Of a stretch of 64,000 bases of DNA, positions 31,789 to 42,649 are shown one piece after another. Made by a program: the position numbers and the translations under genes. Location of the stretch: NCBI GenBank assembly GCA_043228905.1, contig JBHGNT010000001.1, positions 23,250,001 to 23,314,000 on the forward strand, in the 5' to 3' direction. This DNA is from Azolla caroliniana. Its lineage: Eukaryota; Polypodiophyta. Numbering within the stretch: position 1 is the first letter of the stretch; the number at the start of each line of letters is the position of its first letter. Under the pieces are notes generated by a model. That model searched no databases, was not told where the DNA came from, and saw only the letters and a program-made list of their open reading frames with translations.

Positions 31789-32486
31789 CTCCCCCTACAA
31801 CTCAAGTTCGGGGCATCAGGTGCCCGCTTTGGCTTTCAATGTTCAGATCTTCGATTTGGATTGAATTGGCTTCGGCTTTGGATGGCCGGTAGTGTGATTT
31901 TGGCATCGATATTTTCGTGGCAGTTTTTGTTCCTCCCCCTCAAGCCTTTGATGAAGGCTTGTCGTGTGAAATTGGCGAAGGTCGACTGCTTCCACCCATC
32001 GTGGGTCACGAGCCGCTTCCGTAGGGCTATCAAGCTTTTGTTCGGCCGTTACCTTCATCGTGAAGGCGTAATGATGGGCCATATACTCGTTGTAGCCGAA
32101 CCGAATGACGAGATTCATCTCTCTAGAAGAGCGTCAAAGTTTTTGCTCACCGATGTGAGCGCCTTTTTTACTTCGGGTGTCCGCATGATGGGTACACCAA
32201 ACTCACTGTCTAGTGAGGGAGTCGATCCATCCGAATCATTGTCGTCGGGGTGATCGACTTCGTTTTCAGGCATCTTGCCCTTGCCCTTGTTCGATTTCAG
32301 ACTTGCCCGCGACGTGCTTGGGTCGCGTGAAGATTCTTGTGGGCCACTAAGCTCAGTCATAATCAGACTTTCTTCGCTCATATGTGCGAGTTGATCTTCG
32401 GCTTCTACCTCTTGTTCGGCGTAATCCGCATCGAGCGTAGTCGGAGTCGAAGAGGTCTCTGGTGCATACTTAGGATGCATACTCAT
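31789..32486 (-). pseudogene. Copia I integrase-RT linker with RT deletion
   Basis: Acidic Ser-rich linker (EDQLAHMSEESLIMTELSGP) continuing to PTEAARDPRWVEAVD near 31990-32030, which is the usual start of copia RT. The remaining sequence before the polypurine tract is about 200 bp and unrelated to RT. Thus about 1.5 kb of coding sequence normally present is absent. Confidence 0.75.
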
Positions 32487-33243
32487 AGAAGACTACATCT
32501 CGACTTACGCGAACTTCTCGCATCGACGGGTTGTAGCACTTGTGCACCTTCTTCTCGGACGAGTAGCCTACGAGGATACATCTCTCCGACTTTGCTTCAG
32601 GCTTCTTTCATTGTTTGTTCAGGATGCGTACATTCGCAATGCTTCCGAACACTTTGAGATGCAACAGGATCGGCTTCCTTCCAACAAGGAGCTGATATGG
32701 AGTTAACTCATGCACTCCATTCGTGGTGCACCGGTTCATGAGATAGACGGTCGTGGATGCCGCTGCGGCCCAATAGAATTTCGGCATGTGCTTCTCATGC
32801 ATCATGGCGCGTGCTACCTCAAGTATTTGTCGATTTTTCCTTTCGGTGACTCCATTTTGTTGGGGTGTGTGTCAGCATGAGAATTCTCTCTGAATGCCTT
32901 CAATTTGGAGGTAGGAGGTGAATTCATCGGAGAAGTACTCCTTCCCTCCGTCCGATCATAAGCATCGAATGTGCCGACCGGTTTCTTTTTCCACTTGACG
33001 CTTGAGCTTTTGGAAGTGAGAGAGCACTTTGCTTTTCTTCTTCATCGGGTAGATCCACGCATAACGTGAATAGTCATCGATGAAGGTTACGTAGTATCGG
33101 CATCCGCCGATCGTCGGCGTTTGAGCCGGTCCCCATACATCCGAATGTATGACATCGAGGAGGCCTTTGCTCGCGTGGCTCTCCTTTGGGAATGGGAGTC
33201 TATGTTGTTTGCCGAGTTGCCACGCTTCACATACTCGGTCAAC
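32487..33243 (-). pseudogene. int: Copia I integrase, broken
   Basis: Core readable across frames: VIHSDVWGPAQTPTIGG (first Asp, near 33130), CLWSDGGKEYF (second Asp, near 32960) and HTPQQNGVTERKNRQIL (Glu, near 32850), then FYWAAAASTTVYLMNRC near 32760. A TGA near 32875 and a frame end at about 32610 interrupt it. Confidence 0.75.
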
Positions 33244-34173
33244 TCATTTCGACTCGAATGTCGGAAGTCCGATGACGGCTCCCTTGGTTTGCATCGCTCG
33301 AAGCCATTGGAGGCTTATGTGGCCGATTCTTTTGTGCCACAACTCGATGTTCGTCTCGTTTTTGAGACCTTTAGTGTACATTGCCGATTTCACCTCGTTC
33401 GAATCAAGGATGAACATTCGGCAGTCTCTCCACCCCTTCGCTATGAGTTGGCCATCTTTCTCGATAAAACAACCTTCGTTGTTGAAGCGGACTTGTATGC
33501 CTTGCTCCATGATTTGGCCGACCAAGACCAAATTCTTCGTTATTGTGGGCACGTGCAACACATTCTTGATGCAAGTTTGCTCGCCTTCTTTCCCGAATGG
33601 GACATTGTTGATGTGCCGAATGGGATGTGTGGTGTCGTCTCCCGTCTCTATGTAGCCAGGTCGATCCGGTGTACGCAAGTCATTGAACCACTCCTTGTGG
33701 GATGTCATGTGATGTGAGGCGCCGGAATCAACGAACCACACGTCTTCCGAATTGGAGGTGCTTGCGGAGTTGGAGGCCGTCATAGAGTTCTCTCTATGCC
33801 TCATTACGAACATTCTGCCACGATCGCCGTAGTCGGAATTCGATGCGTGATTCGTGAACATTCCGCTACGATTGTCGTAGTCAGAGTTCGATGCGTAGTT
33901 TGTGAGTTGTCGACTTGTTGAAGCCGACTTACTTCTTTTTTTTCGACACTCCGCCTCGTAGTGGCCGATTTTGCTGCAATAATTGCAAGTTGCGGGCCTC
34001 GTTTGCCGACCTTGTTCGGCTTGGAAGCTCCCCCTTCTTCCGAAGGTTCCTCGATGGCTTCCTCTTCTACCACCACGACCTCTTCCTCTACCACCGTCCG
34101 AATTCAAGAAGAACATTTGTCCTTCCGGTGCCTTGCTTTTGGTTCGTACGTGGTTTTCTTCGACCAATAACAT
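33244..34173 (-). pseudogene. pro: Copia I gag C-terminus, protease and GAG_pre-integrase
   Basis: 310-codon open frame: a Gly/Arg-rich stretch, zinc knuckle CNYCSKIGHYEAEC, a short tandem pair (NHASNSDYGDRG), protease with VWFVDSGASHHMT (catalytic DSG intact) and the pre-integrase motif LWHKRIGHISL. It is open by itself but separated by frame changes from gag upstream and integrase downstream. Confidence 0.8.
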
Positions 34174-34697
34174 CGATTGGAGGTCGAAGAATCAAGGAGG
34201 GTTTTCGCTCGCCAAGATTGCCATTCGTAGTGGATCAAATCGTTGTGCGAGGCCACCTCGTCTTCGTCAACGTTTGTGTTGATGGAGCCAAGCGAGTCGC
34301 AAATGCTCTTGATTTTGGTGGTGTAGTCCGACACGGACATGTCTTTTTGCCGAATGTTATTCAACTCTTGTTGGAGTTGAAGTTTGCGGGCGGTCGTGTT
34401 GGCGGCGAACATTTTCTTTAAGTTCTCCCACGCCTCTTTAGGCGTCTTGGTGTCTCAAATGTGGCTAAGCATGTGGTCGTGGACACATGTTGCCAAGCAA
34501 TACATTACCCGACTCGCTCCTTGCTCCCACGTTGGGTAGTTGGCGTTTGTGATGTCGGGTTTGTTCTCGAGTGCGCAGTTGATGTAGCTCCAATACCCTT
34601 GGCCAACGAGGTATTGGGTCATCTTGTACTCCCAAGATGAATAATTGCTCCGGTCTAGCTTTTCGCTAGGGAGCAAGCTACCCATTTGTGTGTTCAT
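34104..34697 (-). pseudogene. gag: Copia I gag, N-terminal part
   Basis: Starts MNTQMGSLLPSEKLDRSNYS at 34697, the typical copia Gag opening, with YLVGQGYWSYI, then a stop near 34455. A second frame from 34412 (TTARKLQLQQELNNI) runs to a frame change near 34260. Related to the gag of copia F at 39741-42300. Confidence 0.8.
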
Positions 34698-34854
34698 GTT
34701 GTTTTGTTTCTTCCTTTTTGGCTCTTCTTTTTTCGATCACGTACTTGTGCTACATAGCGGCACTACGGTAGCGGATGGCCGGAATTTGTCGTCGACGTTT
34801 TGAACACACAATCACGGAGTGTCAGGTGGGCTTTGTGGATATGCTAAACCACAC

Positions 34855-34866
34855 GCTCTGATACCA
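34855..34866 (-). promoter_or_regulatory. PBS, initiator tRNA-Met type (copia I)
   Basis: TGGTATCAGAGC on the minus strand, 12/12, touching the LTR. Confidence 0.9.
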
Positions 34867-35324
34867 TGTTAAGGATTAGGTAATTAATTAAGGAATAATT
34901 ATTACCTAATTATGTGATTAAGTTAAGCGATTACGTAGTGGAAGATTAAGTGATATGTGCGTGTATGTGTGCGTGAGAGGAAGAGAGAGAGAAGTACACT
35001 TATGAACACAAAAACAAGATGGGGGATGATAAAGTATATTAAAAGGTAAATATAATCAACTATCATCAAATACAAAAATACCTTCAATGAGGTATATATA
35101 GGTTTCATGTGCAAGGGTGCACATGTGCTAGGAGAATATAGGTACAACGTGTAAGTCCTATATTAAATGAGCATGGAGTGGTGGATCTACAATGTATCCC
35201 ACTCAAGTACAAAATCCTATTTAAGGCTTTATGGTCAACACACTAACTAGATTCTATCTAGGTAACTTCTAAGTTACATGTGTTAACTAACTAACTAAAC
35301 TAAGTTGAGCTTGATCTCTCAACA
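34867..35324 (-). repeat. Copia I 5' LTR
   Basis: 458 bp, pair of 31333-31788. Confidence 0.9.
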
Positions 35325-35664
35325 TAAAGTTTTAAAACGTATAGGTCCCAATGCTTATCATTTGGATTTGCCTTCCAATGTGATTGTTCATCCCCTATTC
35401 CACGTGAGTCGATTGGTTATGATGATAACGTTGTAACACCGTCTAATTTATTGACATTAGAGGATGATCATTTTGCTCCACATGAACCTAAGAAAATCCT
35501 CGACCATAGGTCTAGAAACCTAAGGTCAAAAGTTGTTCATCGCTATAAGGTTAAGTGGAAGGATAGATAGGAAGAAGACAACACATGGGAAACTGAAGAG
35601 ACATTATGCAAACATTTTCCTAACTTCCCATTGCAAGAGTGCAATTAAACGGAGGGGGGGAGTA
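35325..35664 (+). pseudogene. Element H pol C-terminus with chromodomain
   Basis: After copia I the GPY/F module ends (LKRIGPNAYHLDLPSN, HPLFHVSRL). A chromodomain-like segment follows at about 35490-35640: ILDHRSRNLRSKVVHRYKVK, then W.D......NTWETEETL. Chromodomains at the integrase end direct insertion to marked chromatin in this family. Stops and a frameshift break it. The purine tract GGAGGGGGGGAG at 35651-35662 precedes the 3' LTR. Confidence 0.75.
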
Positions 35665-36060
35665 TGTAATGTTCATTGCTTTAGACGTGCTTATTAGGGG
35701 GCTATCATACTGTAATATTTGAGTCTTTGGCTTTATTGGACTAACCTAATGTGTGTCATACGGTATCCTGCACATGATAGGTCAGGTAGATGTCATTACA
35801 TGGCCCAGATCCTATAAATAGGGGAGACTCTCCTTGGTTAAGGGGGAACCCCATGAGTGGTTCAGACGAAGCTCTCTTTGATGTGGACTAGTCATCTACC
35901 AAGGTCCTGACGTGGAGATCCTAACTGGTATGGGACAGATCATGATTCCTCATTTGCGTTGTCGACCCTGGCGCGGGGGCGGATGGGTGGTAACGCGTAT
36001 TTTCAATATGATTGTGTCAGTTATATCTTTATTTTAGGATTAATGATCTTGGTTATTACA
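35665..36060 (+). repeat. Element H 3' LTR
   Basis: 396 bp, pair of 7221-7611. Confidence 0.85.
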
Positions 36061-37160
36061 CCGATTCAGTGGTAGAGGGTTCAACTTCTCGTGAAGCTGA
36101 CCACGTGTTGTGTGTTGGGCCTTCGTGAAGGGTTGGCACATCAGTGAAAATTACCTTTTGGACTTCGATCGGTTTTTTGACCGATTGATGCATGGACGAC
36201 TCATTGAACACGACGTCCGAACTTCGGACGATCTGTCTGTGATCGGGGTCCCAGAGTCGGTATCCCATTTCGCCATTTCGTCCATAACTAAGGAAAATAC
36301 ATTTCATGGACATTGGTGCAAGTTTGTGGCGATTATCTTTCGGGATGAGGGCGTACGCCTCGCATCCGAAAATCCTCAGCTTGTCATAATTCCGCTTACT
36401 GCCAGTCCATAATTCTTGAGGGATCCGAAGTCCTAGAGGCCTACTCGGCGACATATTGATTATGTGTACTACCATAAGTAGGGCCTCTGCCCAGAAGCCA
36501 TCCGACAGTTCGGAGTGTTGGAGACTATCCTTTCTTGAATTGTCTGATTCATTCGCTCAGCAATTCCATTCTACTCTAGACTGTGGAGTGCCGTAAATTC
36601 ACGTCCTATGCCATGTTGTCAACAAAATTTGACGAATTCCTCTAATTTGAACTCTCCCCCATTATCGGTTCGAAAGCATTTTAGTTTTTGGCCAGACTAA
36701 TTCTCCACCATAGCGAGCCAATCGAAGAATATCGAGAACACTCGATCTTTCGTTTTGATCGGATAAGCCCACACCTTCCGAGTCGAGTCGTCAATGAAGT
36801 TGACGAAATACAAAGCACTGTCGAGAGACTGATGTGGCATAGGACCACAGACGTCCGAGTAGACCAAATCAAGCGGACTCGATTCTCTCGGGGCGGATAA
36901 CGGGTGTGTCGTGGCTGTCTGTTTGTCGTATTGGAAATGCTTGGCACAGAATTGATGATCCGAGAAGGAGAGTTTGGGGATGTATCCGGTTTTGGATAAG
37001 TGCATGATGCAGGCCTTGCTAAGGTGTTCGAGTCGTCCATACCATAATGAAACACATTGAGGTATGGTTCCATCACATCCCGGAGCTCGTAATAGAAAAG
37101 AAGCTGGAAGTCCGGAAGATCGACACTGAGGTGAACATTGCCTGACGAAGCCAGTCCGAG
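36061..37160 (-). pseudogene. int: Copia G integrase, broken
   Basis: Other half of copia G. Pre-integrase LWYGRLEHLSKACIMHL near 37020, integrase HFQYDKQTATTHPLSAPRES, DLVYSDVCGPMPHQSL (first Asp, near 36840) and VNFIDDSTRKVWAYPIKTKD. The middle with the second Asp is damaged (36540-36700). The C-terminal part at 36056-36475 (MSPSRPLGLRIPQELWTG, KLRIFGCEAYALIPKD) is open. It joins to the RT half at 7220 across element H. Confidence 0.75.
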
Positions 37161-37908
37161 AACAACACTTTAGAGCACTAAGGACAAGGATGGGACTATG
37201 ATAAGCGATTGATCCGAAGAGTGTTGAGCAAGGAGTAGAAGGTAAGTCGAAGACCGACCTGATTGGACGAGCCGACAAGGCAAAGTCAAAAGAATTGGAA
37301 CGCCAACAAGCTGAAGATGCAAAATTGAGTGAGGACATCGACTGAAGAGGAAACTATTGAGGATCCAGTGAGGAGCACAGGACCAAGCACAAGCAGACAA
37401 TAGACGATCGACCCAAGGCCAGGAAACAGAATCTGACATGAGCCGATCCAGACAAATAAGCCGACTCGGAGACAAGACATTTCGAACAAGTCGATCCGAC
37501 CGATTCCGATAAGCCGACCCAAATGACTAGCCGAATCAAGCTAGATACTGATTTTACCTCTGCCGACTCACCTATATGCCGACTGACTTATAAAAATAAC
37601 TTTAGATTAAATTGTAATCTAGGTTTAAGGGGGAGATAACCCCATGCAATTCTATGAAGAAAGAGTAGTCCTTTCACGGGGGAGTTTGTTGGCATAAAAG
37701 GACGACTCCTTCCACTTTGTATCCTAGTGTGAACACGTCTTGAAGTTAGGGCTTGAGTATATAAGCTCAACCCTAACATTGTAACATTGATTGATCTTGA
37801 GTCTTGTAGAGAGAGAGTTACAAAGAAATAGAGAACTTCCATTGAAGCTCTAACCGTGTTTACTGTGTCTATCGTCTTCTTCTTCTTCTTCTTCTTCTTC
37901 TTCTTCTT

Positions 37909-37939
<31 letters not shown>

Positions 37940-37953
37940 TCACTACATATCTA
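37161..37953 (+). mobile_element. Copia J 3' end and LTR (putative)
   Basis: Plus-strand non-coding sequence ending in GGGGGAGTTTG, a copia polypurine tract, and TGTTGGCATAAAAGG at 37687 as LTR start. A TATA-like GTATATAAGC lies near 37757. The LTR's far end is hidden in a TTC microsatellite near 37940. No coding part is attached, so limits and class are tentative. Confidence 0.4.
37868..37939 (+). repeat. (TTC)n microsatellite
   Basis: About 24 uninterrupted TTC/CTT units. Confidence 0.95.
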
Positions 37954-38270
37954 TGTTGTTTGTTATGAATAGGAAGACAGTTCCTCATACACATACTTCC
38001 GCGCATATATCCAAACTCACAACAACAAAATACTCTACCTATGGATCATTAACCAATATAAGAAGAAATGGCACAATTCACATTTTCAAACTTGCAAGAA
38101 GCATTAGACACCACTTGGAATTTCCAAGATTAAATATACATAGGAAACAACTACTAAAGAGTACAACTACTAAAGAAATAGTGGCACCTATAACATTTCA
38201 ATTCCACATGAAAGATTCTATATTAGCGTGAAAAATATACCACCATACATACATCTCTCTGGAGTACCAA
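37954..38270. other. Unassigned AT-rich stretch
   Basis: A 92-codon open frame at 37953-38231 has no motif I recognise. Probably part of the linker between copia integrase and RT of the next fragment, but this is not supported by a clear match. Confidence 0.3.
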
Positions 38271-38274
38271 TATC

Positions 38275-38774
38275 AATAAAACACAAGTTGATCACTGCGT
38301 GTTTGTCAAAAGGTACAATGAAGGTGACTTCTTGATTCTCTTACTATATGTGGATGACATGTTAGTGGTCAATCAAGATACCAAGAAGATTGGGAGCTTG
38401 CAGAGAGCCTTAGGCAAGTTGTTTGCCATGAAAGATCTTGGACCGGCCAAACAAATCTTGGGGATGCACATAGTTTGAGATAGAACTAAGAATGTGTTAT
38501 GGTTGTCACAAGAGAAGTATGTGACAAAGATCTAGGAAAGATTCAACATGTCGGAAGCAAAACTAGTCGTGTCTACATTGTCAACAAATTGCAAGATGAA
38601 TGCTAGACAATGTCTAAAAACTAAGATGAGGAAAGTGCCATATGCCACAGCCGTCAATAGTTCGATGTATGCTATGGTCTGTACAAGACCAGACATAGCA
38701 TTTGTGGTCGGAATAGTAAGCCGATATATGAGTAATCCAGGAAGAGAACATTGGGCAGCAGTAAAGTGGATACT
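38275..38774 (+). pseudogene. pol: Copia RT fragment (Tork-like)
   Basis: DHCVFVKRYNEGDFLILLLYVDDMLVV (catalytic YVDD near 38345), then FAMKDLGPAKQILGMHIV, a stop, and up to PGREHWAAVKWIL where LTR F1 is inserted at 38774. Stops at about 38478 and 38534. Similar in wording to D and D' (59225-59740) but more diverged. The rest of the element was not found. Confidence 0.8.
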
Positions 38775-39208
38775 TGTTGAGCGAGCAAGCTCAACCAAAT
38801 CCAGATCGGCTGCATAAGCCCGAACCAGATCGTATCCGGAACCAAGAGCCGGATCGGTGAGCTGGATTGGTGAGCCGGACTCAAGTGTGAACCGGACGGT
38901 CGTTAGAGGCCTACGCTTCTAGAATACTAGGTAGTTAGAGTCCTCATAGTCAGTGTCAGCGGCTCATGTGAGCATTGAAGTACATAGTACTTCTGTCAAT
39001 CCTTTTAAGGACTTGTATAAATAGTGTTGTGGAAGCACGTTGTATGTACAGAGTGATATTAGTTTTTTAATAGCATTTTATGTTCTGCTCTCTCTGTCTC
39101 TCCCTTGTATACTATGTAATCTCAAGGCTCCATTAAACATGTGTCTATGTTCTGTTACTATCCGGCAAAGCTAGTGTCTTTTAGCTTCCGCAAGCGTATT
39201 CTTTAACA
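38775..39208 (+). repeat. Solo LTR of copia F (F1)
   Basis: 434 bp, TGTTGAGCGAGCAAGC to CTTTAACA, flanked by a perfect ATACT (38770-38774 and 39209-39213), inside the copia RNase H frame (VKWIL). TATAAATAG near 39016. Confidence 0.9.
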
Positions 39209-39217
39209 ATACTCAAG

Positions 39218-39645
39218 TGTGGAGTGGACAAGCTCAACTGGATCCGGATCCAGATCAGTTGAATAAACCAGAGCCGTATCGAAGAGCCAGATCGGTGTCC
39301 AGATGGTATCCGGAACCAGAAGCTAGATCAAATTGTAATCGGTAGGCCGTTAGAGGTCTACAATCTTAGCCTAATACATAGGCAGATTCCTAGGAGTTAG
39401 TGTCAATCGCTCGTATGAGCATTGAAGTACTTGTCTGTACTTTTGTCAGTCCTTTGAAGGACTTGTATAAAAAGTGTTACGTAGGATAGTATATGCACAG
39501 AGTGTTATTGTTTTGAATTTGAGTTTATGTTATTCTGCTCACTCTGTCTCTCCCATGTAAGGTTTACATTAAACCTCTGTCTATATTCTTTTGCTATTCG
39601 GATGAGCCGGTTTTATCTTAGCTTCCGCAATCGTATTCTTTTACA
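39218..39645 (+). repeat. Copia F2 5' LTR
   Basis: 428 bp, TGTGGAGTGGACAAGC to CTTTTACA, directly followed by the PBS. About 80 percent like F1 by eye. Confidence 0.8.
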
Positions 39646-39657
39646 TGGTATCAGAAC
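39646..39657 (+). promoter_or_regulatory. PBS, initiator tRNA-Met type (F2)
   Basis: TGGTATCAGAAC, 11/12. Confidence 0.85.
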
Positions 39658-40024
39658 GTGAGGGTTGAGAACCTCTGCAGCCGACAAGCGTTTTTCTGAA
39701 GAAAAACCCTAACATTCAGTAAAGAACAGACAAAAAGAGAATGGCTAGCTCGCTCCCGACGAAGAAGCTCAACAGATGCAACTACGCATATTGGTCATAC
39801 AAGATGCACCAGTACCTTCTCGGGCATGGCTACTGGAGTTATGTCGACGATGCTAACGATACGGCACATAGGGACTTCTCGACTTGAGAAGAAACGGCAA
39901 GCAGAATTATGTACTGCTTTAGGTTCAGTGTTGGCGATTAGCTGCTGAGTCATATGGAGGACGCCAAGACACCGAAGAAAGCTTGGGGAAACCTGAAGAA
40001 GGTCTTCGTTGCAAGCACCGCGGC

Positions 40025-40290
40025 TATCATGAACACATGACCATTATGGCGTCACCCAGACTTGAACCTCGAACCTTGTAATCCATAATTGAAAACCTCA
40101 ACCATTAAGATAGCTTATTGTCATATGAGAAAATAAAAGCCACTTTTTGTATTAGATTGATTATTGTAAAAACTCTAGATCATTCAAGAATGTCCTAGAA
40201 CATTCTAGAACATTATAGAAATCTCTAAGTTATTCTATAGGAACCTATAAATAAGGGCATACATGTATTCTCAAATCAATTCGAATCAAA
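40025..40290 (+). repeat. Element A2 5' LTR (incomplete)
   Basis: Matches the LTR at 2658-2974 except for the last 29 bp, which are not found here but reappear at 41731-41759. TATA box CCTATAAATAAGG near 40244. Confidence 0.8.
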
Positions 40291-40454
40291 CTGTCAAAAC
40301 CAAGAATACAAGATAGAGTGATTGAAGAAGGATATAAGGGAACACGAGAAGAAAGGAACGAAATGCTAAGAGAAGAATAAACCATCACTCTCTCTTTGTC
40401 TCTCTCGTCCTCCTCTGTAACCCTTCTGAAGAATATCTCACCCTTGTTGCAGAA

Positions 40455-41580
40455 ATGGAGAATCTTAAATCCAAGTTCGCATCTCTTGAAGTAGAGAATC
40501 AATGTCTACTTGGGGATCTACAAAAGGTTACTATAGAGAAGCAACAACAACAAGAGGAGCTCATGCGACGGGTTCAACACTTAGAGTCGACAATCGTAGT
40601 GTTACAACAACAAAGAGTCGAAGGTCAAGGACTTATGAAGGAGCCCAAAATCAGCCTCCTAGCTAAATTTGATGGTTCGAGGGCGCATTTTCGAGGTTTC
40701 TTGAATCAAGTACGGTTGGTGATTCAAATGCATCCCACACATTATCCGATAGATGCATCATGAGTCGGGTTAGTGGGCACCTTATTGACTGGCATAATGT
40801 TGTCGTGGTTTGCTCCATTGCTAGAGACAAATTCTCCTCAACTGAATAATTTTGAGGAATTTATCAACGAATTTAAGGCTTGTTTCAGAAATACTGATTG
40901 GGTGAGAACAACTATCAACAAGATTCGTACACTACGTCAAGGTGATCAGCCAGCTTCGACATATGCAGCCAATCTCCGTCTCATCGCACGTGATATTCCT
41001 TGGGATGAACAAGCCCTAATGGAGCAATTCCGTTCAGGCCCTCGTAGTGATGTCAAAGACTTACTTCTTACCTTCCCCGAGGATCCAAGGTCACTTACAA
41101 AAGCTATTAGTCGAGCAATACGGTGTGATAATCGCCTTTTTGAGTGTCGATGTGAGCGAAAACAACTAACAAGATCAAGATTCACACCAACTTATGCATC
41201 AGTAACGGCGCAATCATCCCCAAGGCAAACATATAGCGCTGCTCCAACTCCAAGGCAAACACATAGTCTCGTCCCAATGGATAGTCCTACACCCATGGAG
41301 ATCGATATCACTCAACAATGAGGACCGTTGTCGGATGAAGAGAAGCAACGGCACCGAGCAAACTGTTTGTGCTTATATTGCAGCGGTCCAAGACATATTG
41401 CCATTCATTGCTCCCGTAGGCCAAGACGTTAGGTAAATCAAATTCACTATGACAATAAAAATGAGTTCAACATTTTAGAAGCAGTTAGTGAATCTAATAT
41501 TATGAATAATCCACCCTAGTCTAATAAGTTTGAAGTTCTAAGCCAATTAGAAGAGGAGTCAAACGAATAAGTCCAGCCAA
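40455..41580 (+). pseudogene. gag: Element A2 gag, broken
   Basis: Homologue of the gag at 1321-2499: MENLKSKFASLEVENQCLLG, then stops at about 40761 and 41320 and damage to the zinc knuckle (CLYCSGPRHIAIHC; the Gly before His has become Arg). It ends near the same PAK-UAG junction as A. Kept for comparison; not functional. Confidence 0.85.
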
Positions 41581-42649
41581 AATAGGAGCCATTGGTTGGA
41601 CAACCCTAGATATGTACAACCTAGTGTGGGTTCCATTTCTTCCAAGCATGTTAGTAGAGTCTTCTCAGCCCAAGTACAAGTTAGGACACCAAGTTTTCCA
41701 TTTCAAGTCCAAGCCCTCTTAGATACTGGAATCAACACCAGTCTTTAGCTCTCATTACAACGGCCCGGAAGCTGCAACTCCGACAGGAGTTGAGCAATGT
41801 CCAACAGAAGGACATGTCAGTGACCGACTATATAGCCCGGATCAAAGACATCTGTGACTCACTTGTCTCTATCAACGTAACCGTCGAAGAAGATGAGATG
41901 GTGCAGGTTTGTCTCGGGGGCCTAGTGTCAAAGTTCAGAGCATTCCAAACGGCGATCTGTACAAGGGAGAATACCCCCTCGTTTTTCGACCTACAGTTGA
42001 TGCTCCTAGTTGAGGAGAACCACGCAGGTGCGTCAACAAGTACACAAACTTACAACAAGATGTTGTACACAGAGGCGAAGAGGCCCCGTGGTCATGGCGA
42101 ACGAGGCAGATCGGCACGAGGTGGAAGTGGCCAAACAGAGCAAAATCGGAGCCAAGAGCCGGCGGGAGAAGACCGCGACTGACTGTTGGTACTGTGGCCG
42201 GAAGGGTTACAAAGAGAGCGAGTGTTGGAAGAAGCGCGCCGATTCGAACAAATCCAGATCCTATGTGTTGAAGATTTGGAATGTCGTTGAGTGTCGAAAG
42301 TCTTTCTAGCCATGTTTGTGACATGTGGTAGAGTCGACCATGCAACAGGGGTGCGGATTACAGAAGACTGGTTGTTCACTGCGGCTGGAATCCCTCACAC
42401 TTCACTTTGAGTTGGCACATGCAGGTGGATGTGTGGTTTGGTGGGGGCGGATGTTGTGAGGATTTGTGGCCACGGTGCGAAAACCGGGGTTGTAGGGGAT
42501 ATCGGCGGAGTGCACCGTGTGCACTCACTCTTGTAAAAGATGTACAAAGGTAGTGGGTGCCTTTAAGGTGCCGAATAGGAGTAATGACGGGACAGAGTAT
42601 CCCTTGTAATAAGGGATATTTATCCCACATTGTTACGCCACTGCAATAG

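Larger units (their letters stand above)
31333..35324 (-). mobile_element. Copia I: young, RT-less copia
   Basis: Minus-strand copia of 3.99 kb flanked by a perfect TAAAG duplication (31328-31332 and 35325-35329). LTRs 31333-31788 and 34867-35324 differ by about eight substitutions and one short indel. Gag, protease and integrase can be read, but RT and RNase H are missing: the linker before RT is followed within 300 bp by the polypurine tract. It must have been copied by another element's enzymes, or lost RT after insertion. Confidence 0.9.
7221..36060 (+). mobile_element. Element H: gypsy chromovirus carrying nested insertions
   Basis: Plus-strand gypsy element, 28.8 kb as it stands but about 6.7 kb without insertions. 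5' LTR 7221-7611, PBS 7614-7625, leader split by element E, gag from 27186, pol to 31332, copia I, end of pol with a chromodomain 35325-35648, polypurine tract, 3' LTR 35665-36060. About 35 differences between its roughly 391-bp LTRs (near 9 percent by eye count) make it older than the elements inside it. Inserted in copia G. Confidence 0.85.
40025..41759 (+). mobile_element. Element A2: internally deleted copy of A
   Basis: Plus-strand gypsy relic in F2's gag, flanked by GCGGC (40020-40024) and ACGGC (41760-41764). 5' LTR from TATCATGAACACATG (TG mutated), leader, gag 40455-41580, protease start to LLDTG at about 41730. It then jumps straight to the last 29 bp of an LTR (ATCAACACC to CATTACA). 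Everything from mid-protease to the 3' LTR end is deleted. A leader segment at about 40279-40335 is inverted relative to element A. Confidence 0.85.
39741..42300 (+). pseudogene. gag: Copia F2 gag, split by element A2
   Basis: First part 39741-40024 (MASSLPTKKLNRCNYAYWSY, two stops), second part 41760-42300 (ARKLQLRQELSNVQQKDMSV, then FQTAICTRENTPSFFDLQLM). Removing A2 restores ...VFVASTAARKLQL... in frame. The zinc knuckle CWYCGRKGYKESEC has Tyr in place of the metal-binding His. Clearly related to copia I gag (34104-34697). Confidence 0.85.
39218..42308 (+). mobile_element. Copia F2: 5' LTR and gag, truncated
   Basis: Second F element, starting 9 bp after F1's duplication. LTR 39218-39645, PBS 39646-39657, gag 39741-42300 split by the gypsy copy A2 (40025-41759). 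It ends near 42308 where the 3' sequence of element K begins; protease, integrase and RT are absent. Confidence 0.75.
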
